Below are positions 37,417 to 46,792 of a DNA stretch of 64,000 nucleotides, in pieces. The DNA is from Thalassotalea ponticola. Lineage in GTDB: Bacteria > Pseudomonadota > Gammaproteobacteria > Enterobacterales > Alteromonadaceae. Made by a program: the position numbers and the translations under genes. Positions within the stretch are counted from its first letter, which is position 1, and each line of letters opens with the position of its first letter. The DNA lies in assembly GCF_041379045.1 (NCBI RefSeq), contig NZ_CP166871.1, positions 434,001 to 498,000 of the forward strand. Reading direction: 5' to 3'. The notes under the pieces are model-generated. The model ran no database searches, was not told the DNA's origin, and was given only the letters and a program-made list of their open reading frames with translations.

Positions 37417-39063
37417 TTAAGACTGGTTTTTATTGGCTTTGTAAAAATTGATCAATGAGCGAGTTGAGCTATCGTGACCGCTCACCTCACCTTCGGCCAA
37501 AATCTCAGCGTGAATATTATTGGCTAAGCCCTTGCCCAGTTCAACACCCCATTGGTCAAACGAGCAGACCTCAAGTAAGATGCCTTGACTAAATATTTTG
37601 TGTTCGTATAAGGCAATCAGTTGGCCTAAGCTATATGGGGTGATTTTATCAAATAAAAACATGGAACTAGGGCGGTTACCCTGATGCACTTTGTGGGGCG
37701 CAATAAGGTTTATCTCATCGTCACTCTTACCCTGTTTTGCCAAACTGCTGCGCACCTCTTGCTCACTGACACCACACATGAGTGCCTCGGCCTGAGCAAA
37801 CATATTAGCGATCAGTATATCGTGATGCTGTTCGATATCGCGAATAGGCGTTATCGAACCAATAAAGTCTGCAGGTACAATATTATTGCCTTGATGCAGA
37901 TATTGATAAAACGCATGCTGACCATTGATGCCTATTTCACCCCAAATGGTGGGGACGGTGTTGTAGTCAACGGTGTCTCCGGCAAAGTTGACATGTTTAC
38001 CATTACTTTCCATTTCGGCTTGTTGCAAATATGCCGTTAACCGGTGCAAGACCTGATCATAGGGCAGAATAACTTGCGAACGGGCATTTAAAAAGCTGCA
38101 ATTCCAAACACTTAAACAGGCCATGATAAAAGGAATATTCTTCTCGAGTGGCGCTGTCTGGAAATGTTGGTCAATATCGCGCGCGCCCTGTAGCAATTGT
38201 TCAAATTGTTCGTAACCCAGGTACAAGGCGATTGGTAAACCAATAGTTGACCAGAGGCTGAATCGACCGCCAACCCAGTCCCACATATCGAAAATGTTAT
38301 TGGCATCAATGCCAAATTGGGTAACTTTTTCGGTGTTGGTTGACACGGCGACAAAGTGTTTGGCAATCGCCGACTTATCACCAGCAGCAGCCAATAAGTG
38401 CTTCACCGCGGTATTGGCGTTGGTCATGGTTTCGCTGGTGGTAAAGGTCTTGCTAGAAATGATAAATAAGGTGGTTTCAATGTCGACGCTATCGAGTACG
38501 TCAGCGATTTGGTTACCATCAACATTCGACGCATAGTGAACCGTAAGGTCACTCGTTTTGTATGCTTTTAACGCATTGGTGGTCATTTCTGGACCTAGAT
38601 TTGAACCGCCTACGCCAATACTGACAATGTGACGAATTGGCTTGTCAGTATAACCACGCCACTGTCCAGAATGCACTTGCTGACAAAATTGCTTCATCTT
38701 CGCCAGTTGCTCGGCAACTTGCTGTGAGACATCCGTACCGTCAACCAGCAAAGGTTGACTGGTATCGCGACGCAAGGCAACGTGCAACACGCTGCGATCT
38801 TCAGTAATGTTGATTCGCTCACCAGCGAACATTTTGGCGCGCCAGTCAGTGAACTGACACTGCTCAGCTAACTCGGCAAAAAGAGCCATGGTCAATTGGT
38901 TGATGTTTTGCTTGGAATAGTCAAATAGCAGACCGGGGCGCTGCACCGAAAATCGCTCAAAACGCTTGCTGTCGGTATCAAATAGCGCTTTGATTGACTG
39001 CTGTTGCATATCTTCGGCGTGTTTTTGTAAAGCCTGCCAAGCTGGTAATGACGAACGTGTCAT
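37417..39063 (-). CDS. pgi: Glucose-6-phosphate isomerase
   Basis: 548 residues (E. coli 549). Interconverts glucose 6-phosphate and fructose 6-phosphate. Family signatures: VSIGVGGSNLGPEMTTNAL, FIISSKTFTTSETMTNA (phosphate-binding SKTFTT), WDWVGGRFSLWSTIGLPIAL, and near the C-terminus SFDQWGVELGKGLA with the catalytic region GQHAFYQYLHQGN (His) earlier. AAGGG lies just upstream of the ATG. It is 26 bases downstream of tkt, so tkt-pgi form an operon supplying pentose and hexose phosphates, including precursors for LPS and peptidoglycan sugars. Confidence 0.96.
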   Translation of the reverse strand: MTRSSLPAWQALQKHAEDMQQQSIKALFDTDSKRFERFSVQRPGLLFDYSKQNINQLTMALFAELAEQCQFTDWRAKMFAGERINITEDRSVLHVALRRDTSQPLLVDGTDVSQQVAEQLAKMKQFCQQVHSGQWRGYTDKPIRHIVSIGVGGSNLGPEMTTNALKAYKTSDLTVHYASNVDGNQIADVLDSVDIETTLFIISSKTFTTSETMTNANTAVKHLLAAAGDKSAIAKHFVAVSTNTEKVTQFGIDANNIFDMWDWVGGRFSLWSTIGLPIALYLGYEQFEQLLQGARDIDQHFQTAPLEKNIPFIMACLSVWNCSFLNARSQVILPYDQVLHRLTAYLQQAEMESNGKHVNFAGDTVDYNTVPTIWGEIGINGQHAFYQYLHQGNNIVPADFIGSITPIRDIEQHHDILIANMFAQAEALMCGVSEQEVRSSLAKQGKSDDEINLIAPHKVHQGNRPSSMFLFDKITPYSLGQLIALYEHKIFSQGILLEVCSFDQWGVELGKGLANNIHAEILAEGEVSGHDSSTRSLINFYKANKNQS

Positions 39064-39089
39064 AGAAATTACCCTTACTGAAATCGTCG

Positions 39090-41096
39090 TTAAATCATTG
39101 ATTTTATTGTGGCCACAATATTATCAGAACTAAAGCCAAAATGCCTCATTAATGTCCCGCCAGGCGCCGACTCACCAAAGCTATCTAAACCAATAATTCG
39201 TCCTTGTTTACCAACGTATTTATGCCAAAAATCTGGGTGTGCTGCCTCAATGGCGACAATCGGGCAGGTGTTTGGCAGTACGGATTGTTGATACTCGGTT
39301 GACTGTTGATCAAAAACATTAGTCGAGGGCATAGACACTACGCGAATTTGATGTCCCTGCTGGCTGAGTTCATTAGCTGCTTGCATGGCAATATCGACTT
39401 CCGAACCGGTGGCAAGTAACACCACTTGCGGAGCAATATCACAATCGCGAAGAATATAGCCCCCGCGTTCGATCGCCTTTACTTGAGCTTCGCTGCGCTG
39501 TTGATGAGTCAAGTTTTGCCGTGAAAATACCAGTGCACTTGGTCCCTGACGGTGTTTAATCGCCATTTTCCATGCCACGGCCGACTCGGTGGCGTCACAT
39601 GGTCGCCAAGTGATGAGCTTAGGAGTGGTGCGCAAGTTGGTTAACTGTTCAACCGGTTGATGCGTTGGCCCGTCTTCCCCTTGGCCAATAGAGTCATGGG
39701 TGTAAACAAAGATATTTTGAATACCCATTAATGCCGACATGCGCACCGCATTGCGCGCATACTCCATAAACATTAAAAATGTTGCCCCGTAATTTATAAA
39801 TCCGCCGTGTAAAGATAAGCCGTTCATAATTGCGGTCATACCAAATTCACGTACCCCGTAGTAAAGGTAATTGCCATTGGCATCGTCTTTAGTAACGCCT
39901 TTGGAACCAGACCATAATGTTAAATTGGAGCCCGCTAAATCGGCACTGCCACCGAGTAATTCGGGTAACTGCGCAGCAAACGCTTCAATCGCATTTTGAG
40001 AGGCTTTGCGCGACGCTATATTGTCCATCTGTTGTTGACATTGGCCAATAAATTGGTCGGCCAGTTGGTCAAAATTCTCTGGTAATGTGCGCTCCATCAC
40101 TCGGCGTTTAAATTCACTGGCCAGTTTGGGGTGTGCTGTTTGATAGTCACTGAACAACTGATGCCATGTCGACTCTAATTGTGCGCCTCGTTGTTTTGCG
40201 TCCCAACCTTGATAAATATCATCACTGATAACAAATGGCGGCTCTGACCAGTTTAAAAATTTTCGGCTGGCGGCAATTTCATCGTCGCCCAATGGCGAAC
40301 CGTGACAGTCGTGGCTACCGCTTTTATTAGGGGAGCCAAAACCAATCACCGTTTTACAAATAATTAGGGTGGGTTTGTCGGTAATGGTTTTCGCCTCAAC
40401 AATGGCTTGGTTGATTGCCTCGCTGTTGTGGCCATCTACGCTTTCAATGACCTGCCAACCATAGGCTTTGAAACGCATCGCGGTATCATCGGTAAACCAC
40501 CCTTCAACGTGACCGTCAATGGAAATGCCATTGTCGTCGTAAAAGGCGATCAGTTTTCCCAAACCGAGTGTTCCCGCTAAAGAGCACACTTCGTGAGATA
40601 TCCCTTCCATCAAGCAGCCATCACCTAAGAAACAGTAGGTGTGGTGATCGACGATGTCGAAGCCGTCGCGGTTAAAATGTGCCGCCAGTACTTTTTCGCC
40701 AATGGCCATACCAACCGCGTTGGCGATACCAGCGCCAAGAGGGCCTGTGGTGGTTTCGACACCGGCGGTATAACCGTATTCAGGGTGACCAGGGGTACGA
40801 GAGTGCAGTTGTCGAAACTGTTTGAGGTCGTCCATGCTCAAGTCGTACCCGGTTAAATGCAACAGCGCATAAATGAGCATCGAACCGTGACCATTGGACA
40901 AGACAAAGCGATCTCGGTCAACCCAATGGGGATTGCTGGGATTGTGTTGCAGGTGGTCGTTAAATACGACTTCTGCAATGTCGGCCATACCCATAGGTGC
41001 ACCGGGATGGCCAGAATTGGCTTTTTGTACGGCATCCATCGCCAGTACGCGAATTGCATTTGCAAGTTGTTGGCGCGAGGCCTTATTCGTTGCCAT
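39090..41096 (-). CDS. tkt: Transketolase
   Basis: 668-residue thiamine-diphosphate enzyme of the non-oxidative pentose phosphate pathway (E. coli TktA 663). ThDP/Mg-binding motif [18 protein letters not shown] with the downstream N ([11 protein letters not shown]); substrate histidines in [13 protein letters not shown] near the N-terminus; pyrimidine-domain signature [19 protein letters not shown] and [21 protein letters not shown]-terminal domain runs from about 540. The gene heads the tkt-pgi pair. A TAGG-type ribosome binding site precedes the ATG. In many gammaproteobacteria tkt is joined with epd-pgk-fba; here it is paired with pgi. Confidence 0.95.
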   Translation of the reverse strand: MATNKASRQQLANAIRVLAMDAVQKANSGHPGAPMGMADIAEVVFNDHLQHNPSNPHWVDRDRFVLSNGHGSMLIYALLHLTGYDLSMDDLKQFRQLHSRTPGHPEYGYTAGVETTTGPLGAGIANAVGMAIGEKVLAAHFNRDGFDIVDHHTYCFLGDGCLMEGISHEVCSLAGTLGLGKLIAFYDDNGISIDGHVEGWFTDDTAMRFKAYGWQVIESVDGHNSEAINQAIVEAKTITDKPTLIICKTVIGFGSPNKSGSHDCHGSPLGDDEIAASRKFLNWSEPPFVISDDIYQGWDAKQRGAQLESTWHQLFSDYQTAHPKLASEFKRRVMERTLPENFDQLADQFIGQCQQQMDNIASRKASQNAIEAFAAQLPELLGGSADLAGSNLTLWSGSKGVTKDDANGNYLYYGVREFGMTAIMNGLSLHGGFINYGATFLMFMEYARNAVRMSALMGIQNIFVYTHDSIGQGEDGPTHQPVEQLTNLRTTPKLITWRPCDATESAVAWKMAIKHRQGPSALVFSRQNLTHQQRSEAQVKAIERGGYILRDCDIAPQVVLLATGSEVDIAMQAANELSQQGHQIRVVSMPSTNVFDQQSTEYQQSVLPNTCPIVAIEAAHPDFWHKYVGKQGRIIGLDSFGESAPGGTLMRHFGFSSDNIVATIKSMI

Positions 41097-41642
41097 AGCG
41101 TTGTACCTATTAAAAAGTGTTTTGTGTCAATTGTTGTGATGATGCATGAACTGTTGCAAAGCCGAGGTGGTTTGTGTTGGCCACAGCTAATGCAATGACT
41201 AAATTTACTAATGCATTAGATTATAGACGTTGCGTTAGAGCCTGCATGAGGTTTGTGTTAATTTGCTTTGCTCGGTAGATTTCTATATCACTGTCCTGTT
41301 TGGTATCATTGGTGTTGCCAGTTCGCTGTGGCCTGAGGCTAGCGGCGAACTTAGGCCCAACCCAGACACCTAGCTAATTCGGTTAACCCTTTGTCGGTGA
41401 TGCTTTTTTCCCACTTTTGAGACTCACAGTTACAATTTACTTGGCTTTGTTAGCCTAAATCGGCTTTGTTTCATGCTGTTTTGGGGTAAAATAGCCACAG
41501 CGATCCACAAAACAACACAACTTTTTGTCGTCGCGCGACGACAACGGGGTAATATCACTTCGAGCCTTGAAATTCGCTGTGTTTTACCGTGTCGTTGACG
41601 GCCTTATTTCCTTGACAATGGTTGACTTTAATCACTAAACTG
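41097..41642. promoter_or_regulatory. Long divergent region between tkt and mraZ
   Basis: Holds the tkt promoter on the left and part of the mra promoter region on the right; no gene recognised. A 12-base palindrome CTAATGCATTAG lies at 41208-41219 with a half-copy CTAATGCA at 41187-41194, upstream of tkt. The 20-base palindrome at 41525-41544 is listed separately. TTGACA at 41612-41617 and TTGACT at 41622-41627 are -35-like. Confidence 0.5.
41525..41544. repeat. Perfect 20-bp palindrome upstream of mraZ
   Basis: TTGTCGTCGCGCGACGACAA is identical to its own reverse complement. It lies 193 bases before mraZ in otherwise AT-rich DNA. No T-run follows on either strand, so it is not a terminator. 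A dimeric-protein binding site is the simplest reading. Confidence 0.75.
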
Positions 41643-41676
41643 TAAAATTAGTGGGAAAAAGTGGAGAAATGTGGAT
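41643..41676 (+). promoter_or_regulatory. Pmra -10 region and MraZ-box-like repeats
   Basis: A -10-like TAAAAT (41643-41648) follows TTGACT (41622-41627, 15-base spacer). Directly after it stand three repeats at exact ten-base period: TGGGA (41652), TGGAG (41662), TGGAT (41672). E. coli MraZ binds TGGGN repeats separated by five bases close to its own promoter, so this is very probably the autoregulatory operator of the dcw cluster; the second and third repeats are TGGA, not TGGG. Confidence 0.72.
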
Positions 41677-41736
41677 CTTTGCGCTATTGTTTAAAAAATA
41701 GACAGTGATAAACGCAAGAGAAAAACAATAACAACC

Positions 41737-42195
41737 ATGTTTAGAGGCGCAAGCAACATCACGCTAGACAGCAAGAATCGGATCACGATACCAACTCGGT
41801 ACCGTGAGCTTTTGCTTGCTGAAAGTGAAGGTAAAATGGTTTGCACTGTGCATACAGAAAGTCGTTGTTTGTTGTTGTATCCACTATCTGAATGGGAAGA
41901 ACTTGAGCTCAAGCTCAGCCGTCTATCGGACATGAATCCCAGCGAACGCACCATTAAACGCATTCTATTAGGTAATGCCAGTGAATGCGATATGGATAAA
42001 AATGGCCGCTTATTGCTCGGCAGTGTATTACGCCAACATGCCAACCTCGACAAGAATGTTATTTTGGTTGGATTATTTAACAAGTTTGAAATTTGGAATG
42101 AGAGCGATTGGCATGATGCCATGCGCCAAGGTATTGCAGATAACCAAGATGGAAAACTTGAAGCAACCGAACGATTAGCGGATTTATCGCTGTAA
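41737..42195 (+). CDS. mraZ: Transcriptional regulator MraZ
   Basis: 152-residue DNA-binding protein made of two SpoVT/AbrB-like domains, each with a DxKGR-type motif: LDSKNRITIPTRYRELL near the N-terminus and MDKNGRLLLGSVLRQHANL in the second half. MraZ forms a ring that binds TGGGN repeats and represses its own dcw operon. It is the first gene of the cluster here, preceded by matching repeats at 41652-41676. The gene precedes rsmH by 28 bases. Confidence 0.95.
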   Translation: MFRGASNITLDSKNRITIPTRYRELLLAESEGKMVCTVHTESRCLLLYPLSEWEELELKLSRLSDMNPSERTIKRILLGNASECDMDKNGRLLLGSVLRQHANLDKNVILVGLFNKFEIWNESDWHDAMRQGIADNQDGKLEATERLADLSL

Positions 42196-42223
42196 CCACT
42201 AGGTTAAAGCGCGAGAAAAAATT

Positions 42224-43165
42224 ATGGCATCAGAATTTTCACACATATCAGTACTATTACAAGAAGCCGTGGATGGCCTAGATATAAAACCGGATGGCAC
42301 CTATATCGACTGCACTTTTGGTCGTGGTGGACACTCTGGATTAATACTAAAAAAACTAGGTGAAAACGGACGTTTAATAGCCATTGATCGCGATCCTCAG
42401 GCAATAGAGTCTGCGCAAAAATTTGCTGAGGATTCGCGGTTTGAAATTGTTCACAGTGGCTTTGCAAACTTGCAAGATATTGCCATCGACCTTGACGTTG
42501 TAGGTCAGGTCGATGGTATCTTGCTCGATCTTGGGGTGTCTTCACCGCAACTGGATGACGCCAGTCGCGGTTTCAGCTTTATGAATGACGGCCCGTTGGA
42601 TATGCGCATGGATACCAGTAAAGGACAGACGGCGGCAGAGTGGATCAACGTTGCCGATGTTGAAGATATTACGTGGGTGTTGCGCACCTTTGGCGAAGAA
42701 AAAATGGCATGGCGCATTGCCAATGCGATAGTTGATGCGCGTGAAGAAGAAGCGATCACTACAACGGGACAATTAGCCAAGATTATCAAGCAGGCTGCGC
42801 CGCAAAGAGATATTAAAAAGCATCCCGCAACGCGAAGTTTTCAAGCCATACGGATGTACATTAACTCTGAGCTTGAGCAGATAGAAAAAGCGTTGGCAGC
42901 CAGTTTAGACGTGCTTCGAGCCGGTGGGCGTTTAGTGGTGATCAGTTTTCATTCACTCGAAGATCGCTTAGTTAAACAGTTTATGAAAAAGCACAGCCAA
43001 GGCAAACAGGTGCCGCGTGGTATGCCAATTACCGAAGCAGAGATACAAAAGGGTAAAAAGTTGGCGCTTGAAGGACGAACTAAGCCGAGTAAGAGCGAAG
43101 TATCAGACAATGTCCGCTCCCGCAGTTCCGTGCTTCGCATTGCGCGTCGCCTTGCGGACAGTTAA
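42224..43165 (+). CDS. rsmH: 16S rRNA (cytosine(1402)-N4)-methyltransferase RsmH
   Basis: 313 residues, same length as E. coli MraW/RsmH. SAM-dependent N4-methylation of C1402 in 16S rRNA. Motifs: [29 protein letters not shown] (SAM site), [23 protein letters not shown], and [18 protein letters not shown]. The C-terminus [14 protein letters not shown] is conserved. RsmI, which 2'-O-methylates the same base, is encoded at 23742-24590. Its place between mraZ and ftsL is nearly universal. Confidence 0.97.
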   Translation: MASEFSHISVLLQEAVDGLDIKPDGTYIDCTFGRGGHSGLILKKLGENGRLIAIDRDPQAIESAQKFAEDSRFEIVHSGFANLQDIAIDLDVVGQVDGILLDLGVSSPQLDDASRGFSFMNDGPLDMRMDTSKGQTAAEWINVADVEDITWVLRTFGEEKMAWRIANAIVDAREEEAITTTGQLAKIIKQAAPQRDIKKHPATRSFQAIRMYINSELEQIEKALAASLDVLRAGGRLVVISFHSLEDRLVKQFMKKHSQGKQVPRGMPITEAEIQKGKKLALEGRTKPSKSEVSDNVRSRSSVLRIARRLADS

Positions 43166-43212
43166 ACACTAGCCGGTTGTCGTTGTTGGCGCTTGGTTGT
43201 AAGGATTAAACC

Positions 43213-43521
43213 ATGGCAAATCTGGTTTTACTAACAGATATTTGGCAAGACATAAAGCGATATAGCAGTACCTATGTGTTAGCAGCCTTGGTACTGCTTT
43301 CTGCGCTTGCGGTGATTTATATGTCGCACCTAAATCGACAAGCGACAAGCGAGCTGGAAAAGCTATACGCCGAGCACGACAAACTCAATATTGAGTGGCG
43401 CAATTTACAACTGGAACAAAACTCGTTGGCAGAACACAGCGAGATAGAGCACAAAGCCGATAAGGTGCTAGATATGCACCGCCCAGAATCAAAAAGTGAA
43501 ATAATAATAAAAATACCATGA
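43213..43521 (+). CDS. ftsL: Cell division protein FtsL
   Basis: 102-residue bitopic divisome protein. A short cytoplasmic N-terminus, a membrane helix (TYVLAALVLLSALAVIYMSH), then a periplasmic leucine-zipper-like coiled coil (ATSELEKLYAEHDKLNIEWR, LQLEQNSLAEHSEIEH) ending in ADKVLDMHRP. FtsL with FtsB and FtsQ activates the FtsW-FtsI septal synthase. Its stop codon overlaps the ftsI start by four bases (ATGA). Sequence divergence makes FtsL hard to recognise by similarity, but position and topology are decisive. Confidence 0.94.
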   Translation: MANLVLLTDIWQDIKRYSSTYVLAALVLLSALAVIYMSHLNRQATSELEKLYAEHDKLNIEWRNLQLEQNSLAEHSEIEHKADKVLDMHRPESKSEIIIKIP

Positions 43522-45251
43522 CGGTCAGCAAGGTAAAACGCAACAAAGACAGAGCTATGCCCACCACGATTGCTTGGCGATTTAACGTGGTGGTAGGGTT
43601 AATTTGCCTAGTTTTTGCCGGTATTGCCGCTCGCGCCGCCTATATTCAGGTAATTGAACCTGATCTGCTCCAGGTTCGGGGAGACAACCGCACCATACGC
43701 AATGCGTCAAATTATTCGTATCGCGGCGCTATCGTCGATCGCAATGGCATTGAACTTGCTATTTCGGTACCGGTGCAAACGGTGTATGCCGACCCGCAAC
43801 GCTTTATTCGCGGTCATGCTGGGCAAATGAAAAAGCGGGTCCACGCTTTAGCTCAAGCGCTCGATATGAACGTAACCGAGATAACTGAGCGCATAGGCAC
43901 CGACGACAGTCGCCGCTTTGTTTATCTAGCGCGTCATATCTCACCGCGCATGGCAGAATATATCAAGCAACTAAAAATTCCCGGTATTGGTACTCGCCAA
44001 GAAACCAAGCGCTTTTACCCAACCGCAGAAATTAGCGCGCATGTGGTCGGCTTTACCAATGTTGACGATGAAGGTATCGAAGGCATCGAGCGCCTATTTA
44101 ACGAGCGTTTAACCGGTATCGACGGTAAAGATAAATACATCAAAGACGCACGAGGTAATCGCATTGAGGTGTTGGAAAAAGTCGAGCCGGTACCACCTGA
44201 AGATGTGGTGTTGTCTATCGATCAGCGCATTCAAACGTTGGCCTACAAAGAGTTAAAAGCGGCGATCAAGTCGTTTCAGGCGGCTTCTGGTTCAGCCGTG
44301 GTACTGGACGTACACAGCGGTGAAATATTGGCGATGGTTAACGGCCCTTCGTATAACCCCAATAATCGCAGTAATGTCGCTGTACACCGTTTTCGCAATC
44401 GCGCAATTACCGATACGTTTGAGCCGGGTTCTACGATGAAACCGTTAACCATACTCAGTGCCCTTGAATTGGGTTCAAAGCGCAAAGACGACATCATAGA
44501 TACCTCACCCGGTTGGATGCGCATTGGTGGACGCCGTGTCTCTGATCCTCGCAATTACGGTGAGTTGTCGCTAACCGAGGTGTTAATTAAGTCGTCTAAT
44601 ATGGGTTCAACCCGTATCGCCATGGAGATCCCCAAGGAATTTTTGTTGTCTAAATTCTTTGAAATGGGCTTTGCAGAAGATACCGGTAGCGGTTTAATCG
44701 GCGAAAGCTCTGGCCAATTATCCGACAGACCGCGTTGGTCGCAATTTGAGTTAGCCGCCTTGTCCTATGGCTATGGCTTAGCCATTACCCCTCTGCAACT
44801 CGCGCGTTTTTACGCAACCATCGGCAATGGCGGTAAAAAAGTACCGTTATCAATATTAAAAGATCCGCAGTTCAATCAAGGTGAACAAGTACTCGATGCG
44901 TACAATACTCGTGCGGTGTTAGAGATGATGGAGCAAGTGGTTCTTGAAGGCGCGCCCAAAGCCAAGGTCGCCGGTTATCGCGTAGCCGGTAAAACCGGTA
45001 CCGTTCGCAAGGCAACGGCAGGCGGATACGGCAATGAATATATGGGGATTTTTGCCGGCGTCGCACCGGTTTCAGATCCGCGTTTAGCGGTTGTTGTGGT
45101 AATTAATGAGCCCGGTGGCGATGATTATCACGGTGGTGAGGTTGCAGCCCCAGTTTTTTCTCGGATTATGGGCGGTGCGTTACAGCACCTAAACATTGCT
45201 CCCGATGACGCAACATTAATAACTCAAGCGACGCGTGGACTGGGAGACTAA
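43518..45251 (+). CDS. ftsI: Peptidoglycan D,D-transpeptidase FtsI (PBP3)
   Basis: 577-residue septum-specific class B penicillin-binding protein. One membrane helix (VVGLICLVFAGIAARAAYIQ), a PBP dimerisation domain (about 60-230), and the transpeptidase domain with catalytic Ser305 in GSTMKP, SSN at 359-361 and KTGT at 492-495, all at nearly the same positions as in E. coli. Works with FtsW and is the target of beta-lactams such as aztreonam. Four-base overlap with ftsL and two bases before murE show tight operon structure. The C-terminus may be processed in E. coli; that is not visible here. Confidence 0.97.
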   Translation: MTVSKVKRNKDRAMPTTIAWRFNVVVGLICLVFAGIAARAAYIQVIEPDLLQVRGDNRTIRNASNYSYRGAIVDRNGIELAISVPVQTVYADPQRFIRGHAGQMKKRVHALAQALDMNVTEITERIGTDDSRRFVYLARHISPRMAEYIKQLKIPGIGTRQETKRFYPTAEISAHVVGFTNVDDEGIEGIERLFNERLTGIDGKDKYIKDARGNRIEVLEKVEPVPPEDVVLSIDQRIQTLAYKELKAAIKSFQAASGSAVVLDVHSGEILAMVNGPSYNPNNRSNVAVHRFRNRAITDTFEPGSTMKPLTILSALELGSKRKDDIIDTSPGWMRIGGRRVSDPRNYGELSLTEVLIKSSNMGSTRIAMEIPKEFLLSKFFEMGFAEDTGSGLIGESSGQLSDRPRWSQFELAALSYGYGLAITPLQLARFYATIGNGGKKVPLSILKDPQFNQGEQVLDAYNTRAVLEMMEQVVLEGAPKAKVAGYRVAGKTGTVRKATAGGYGNEYMGIFAGVAPVSDPRLAVVVVINEPGGDDYHGGEVAAPVFSRIMGGALQHLNIAPDDATLITQATRGLGD

Positions 45252-45253
45252 CA

Positions 45254-46792
45254 ATGACCCAATTACCAGCACGTTCTATTAATCAGATCCTGAGCGCCTA
45301 CGATATTGACCTAGCTAGCGCGGGCTTTGACGACAGTCATTGTGGTCATATGGTCAACGATTCAAGACAAGTAAATGCGGGCGATATTTTTGTCGCGGTC
45401 GTTGGCACGCAAACCGATGCCAAACAATTTATCGATACTGCCGTGGCCAAAGGTGCTTCGTTGGTAGTCTATCAATGTCAGAGCAAACAGCAACACGGCA
45501 GTGTTGAACTCTACGCGCATGAGCACAAAACAGTGCCATTAGTGGCGTTTTATCAGCTCGCCGAGATATTGCATCAATTAGCGGCTGACTACTACGGTCA
45601 ACCAGCAACTAAGATGACGCTGGTTGGGGTAACGGGCACCAACGGAAAAACCAGTTGCTGCCAATTACTCGCGCAATTACTCGATAGTCATGCGCATAAG
45701 ACAGCCATTATTGGCACCTTGGGGGCTGGTACGTTAGACAATTTAGTCGATATAAACAACACCACGCCGGGACCGACATTATTGCAACGGTTGCTTGCCA
45801 CATTTGCACAGCAGCACATCGATACGGTGGCAATGGAAGTATCGTCTCACGCGTTAGATCAAAAGCGTCTCAATAGTGAGATGATTGATATTGCCGTGTT
45901 TACGAATTTAAGCCGTGATCACCTTGATTATCACGGTGATATGCAGCAGTATGCCGAGGCGAAAAAATCGTTATTTGTCGCCAACCATCAGCAAAAGTGG
46001 GTGATCAATGCCGATGATACCATTGCTCAGCAATGGTTAAGTGAGTCGGCATACATCGACAAAACATGGCTGTTTTCGCTACAGCGCAACGGAGCAGAAT
46101 TGGCGCCGTTTAACTATGTTATCGCTACCGATATTGTCTGTCACAATAGAGGGGTTCGCTTTCAGCTACAGACATCGTTGGGCGACTGCGTTATTGAAAG
46201 TCCGTTATTAGGTGAATTTAATGTCGCCAACTTGCTGGCAGTGATAGCTGTTGCCTTGATTCAAGGCACGAGCGTTGCACAGTTACCGACATTGATCACT
46301 AAGTTGCGCGCGGTTGCTGGCCGAATGGAAGTGTTTTCATCGCCCAATCAACCATCAGCTGTGGTCGATTACGCGCACACCCCTGATGGCTTAGAACAGG
46401 CGTTGCGCTCGGCCAAGCAACATTGCCAAGGTCAGTTATGGGTCGTGTTTGGCTGCGGAGGAGATCGCGACAAAGGTAAGCGCCCACTGATGGCGCAAGT
46501 GGCAGAACGCTATGCCGATCGCATTGTATTAACCAATGACAACCCAAGAACTGAACCAGCGGAGCAAATCATAGCCGATATAGTTGCCGGCTTGTCTTCA
46601 GCTGAGGTTGCAGAAGTGATTGTCGATCGCCAGCAAGCGGTGTTGTCAACATTAGCCAAAGCCAAGGCCAATGATATGGTATTGTTGGCAGGAAAAGGTC
46701 ACGAAGATTATTTAATTATTGGTCATCAGCGCCTCGACTACGATGAACGAGCGCTGGTCGGGCAATTTTATCAACAGAGGGAAGGTAAATGA
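45254..46792 (+). CDS. murE: UDP-MurNAc-L-Ala-D-Glu:meso-diaminopimelate ligase MurE
   Basis: 512-residue Mur ligase adding the third residue of the stem peptide. ATP site VTGTNGKTSCCQL; carbamylated-lysine region near HGDMQQYAEAKKSLF; C-terminal VVDYAHTPDGLEQAL and FGCGGDRDKGKRPLM. Amino-acid specificity is shown by NDNPRTEP: the DNPR motif marks meso-DAP ligases, so the peptidoglycan is the usual Gram-negative A1gamma type. The murE stop overlaps the murF start by four bases (ATGA). Confidence 0.97.
   Translation: MTQLPARSINQILSAYDIDLASAGFDDSHCGHMVNDSRQVNAGDIFVAVVGTQTDAKQFIDTAVAKGASLVVYQCQSKQQHGSVELYAHEHKTVPLVAFYQLAEILHQLAADYYGQPATKMTLVGVTGTNGKTSCCQLLAQLLDSHAHKTAIIGTLGAGTLDNLVDINNTTPGPTLLQRLLATFAQQHIDTVAMEVSSHALDQKRLNSEMIDIAVFTNLSRDHLDYHGDMQQYAEAKKSLFVANHQQKWVINADDTIAQQWLSESAYIDKTWLFSLQRNGAELAPFNYVIATDIVCHNRGVRFQLQTSLGDCVIESPLLGEFNVANLLAVIAVALIQGTSVAQLPTLITKLRAVAGRMEVFSSPNQPSAVVDYAHTPDGLEQALRSAKQHCQGQLWVVFGCGGDRDKGKRPLMAQVAERYADRIVLTNDNPRTEPAEQIIADIVAGLSSAEVAEVIVDRQQAVLSTLAKAKANDMVLLAGKGHEDYLIIGHQRLDYDERALVGQFYQQREGK

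Noticed and set aside
41208..41219. 12-base palindrome CTAATGCATTAG upstream of tkt as an operator
   Set aside because: Short and AT-rich enough to arise by chance; noted in the region entry but not supported as a site.
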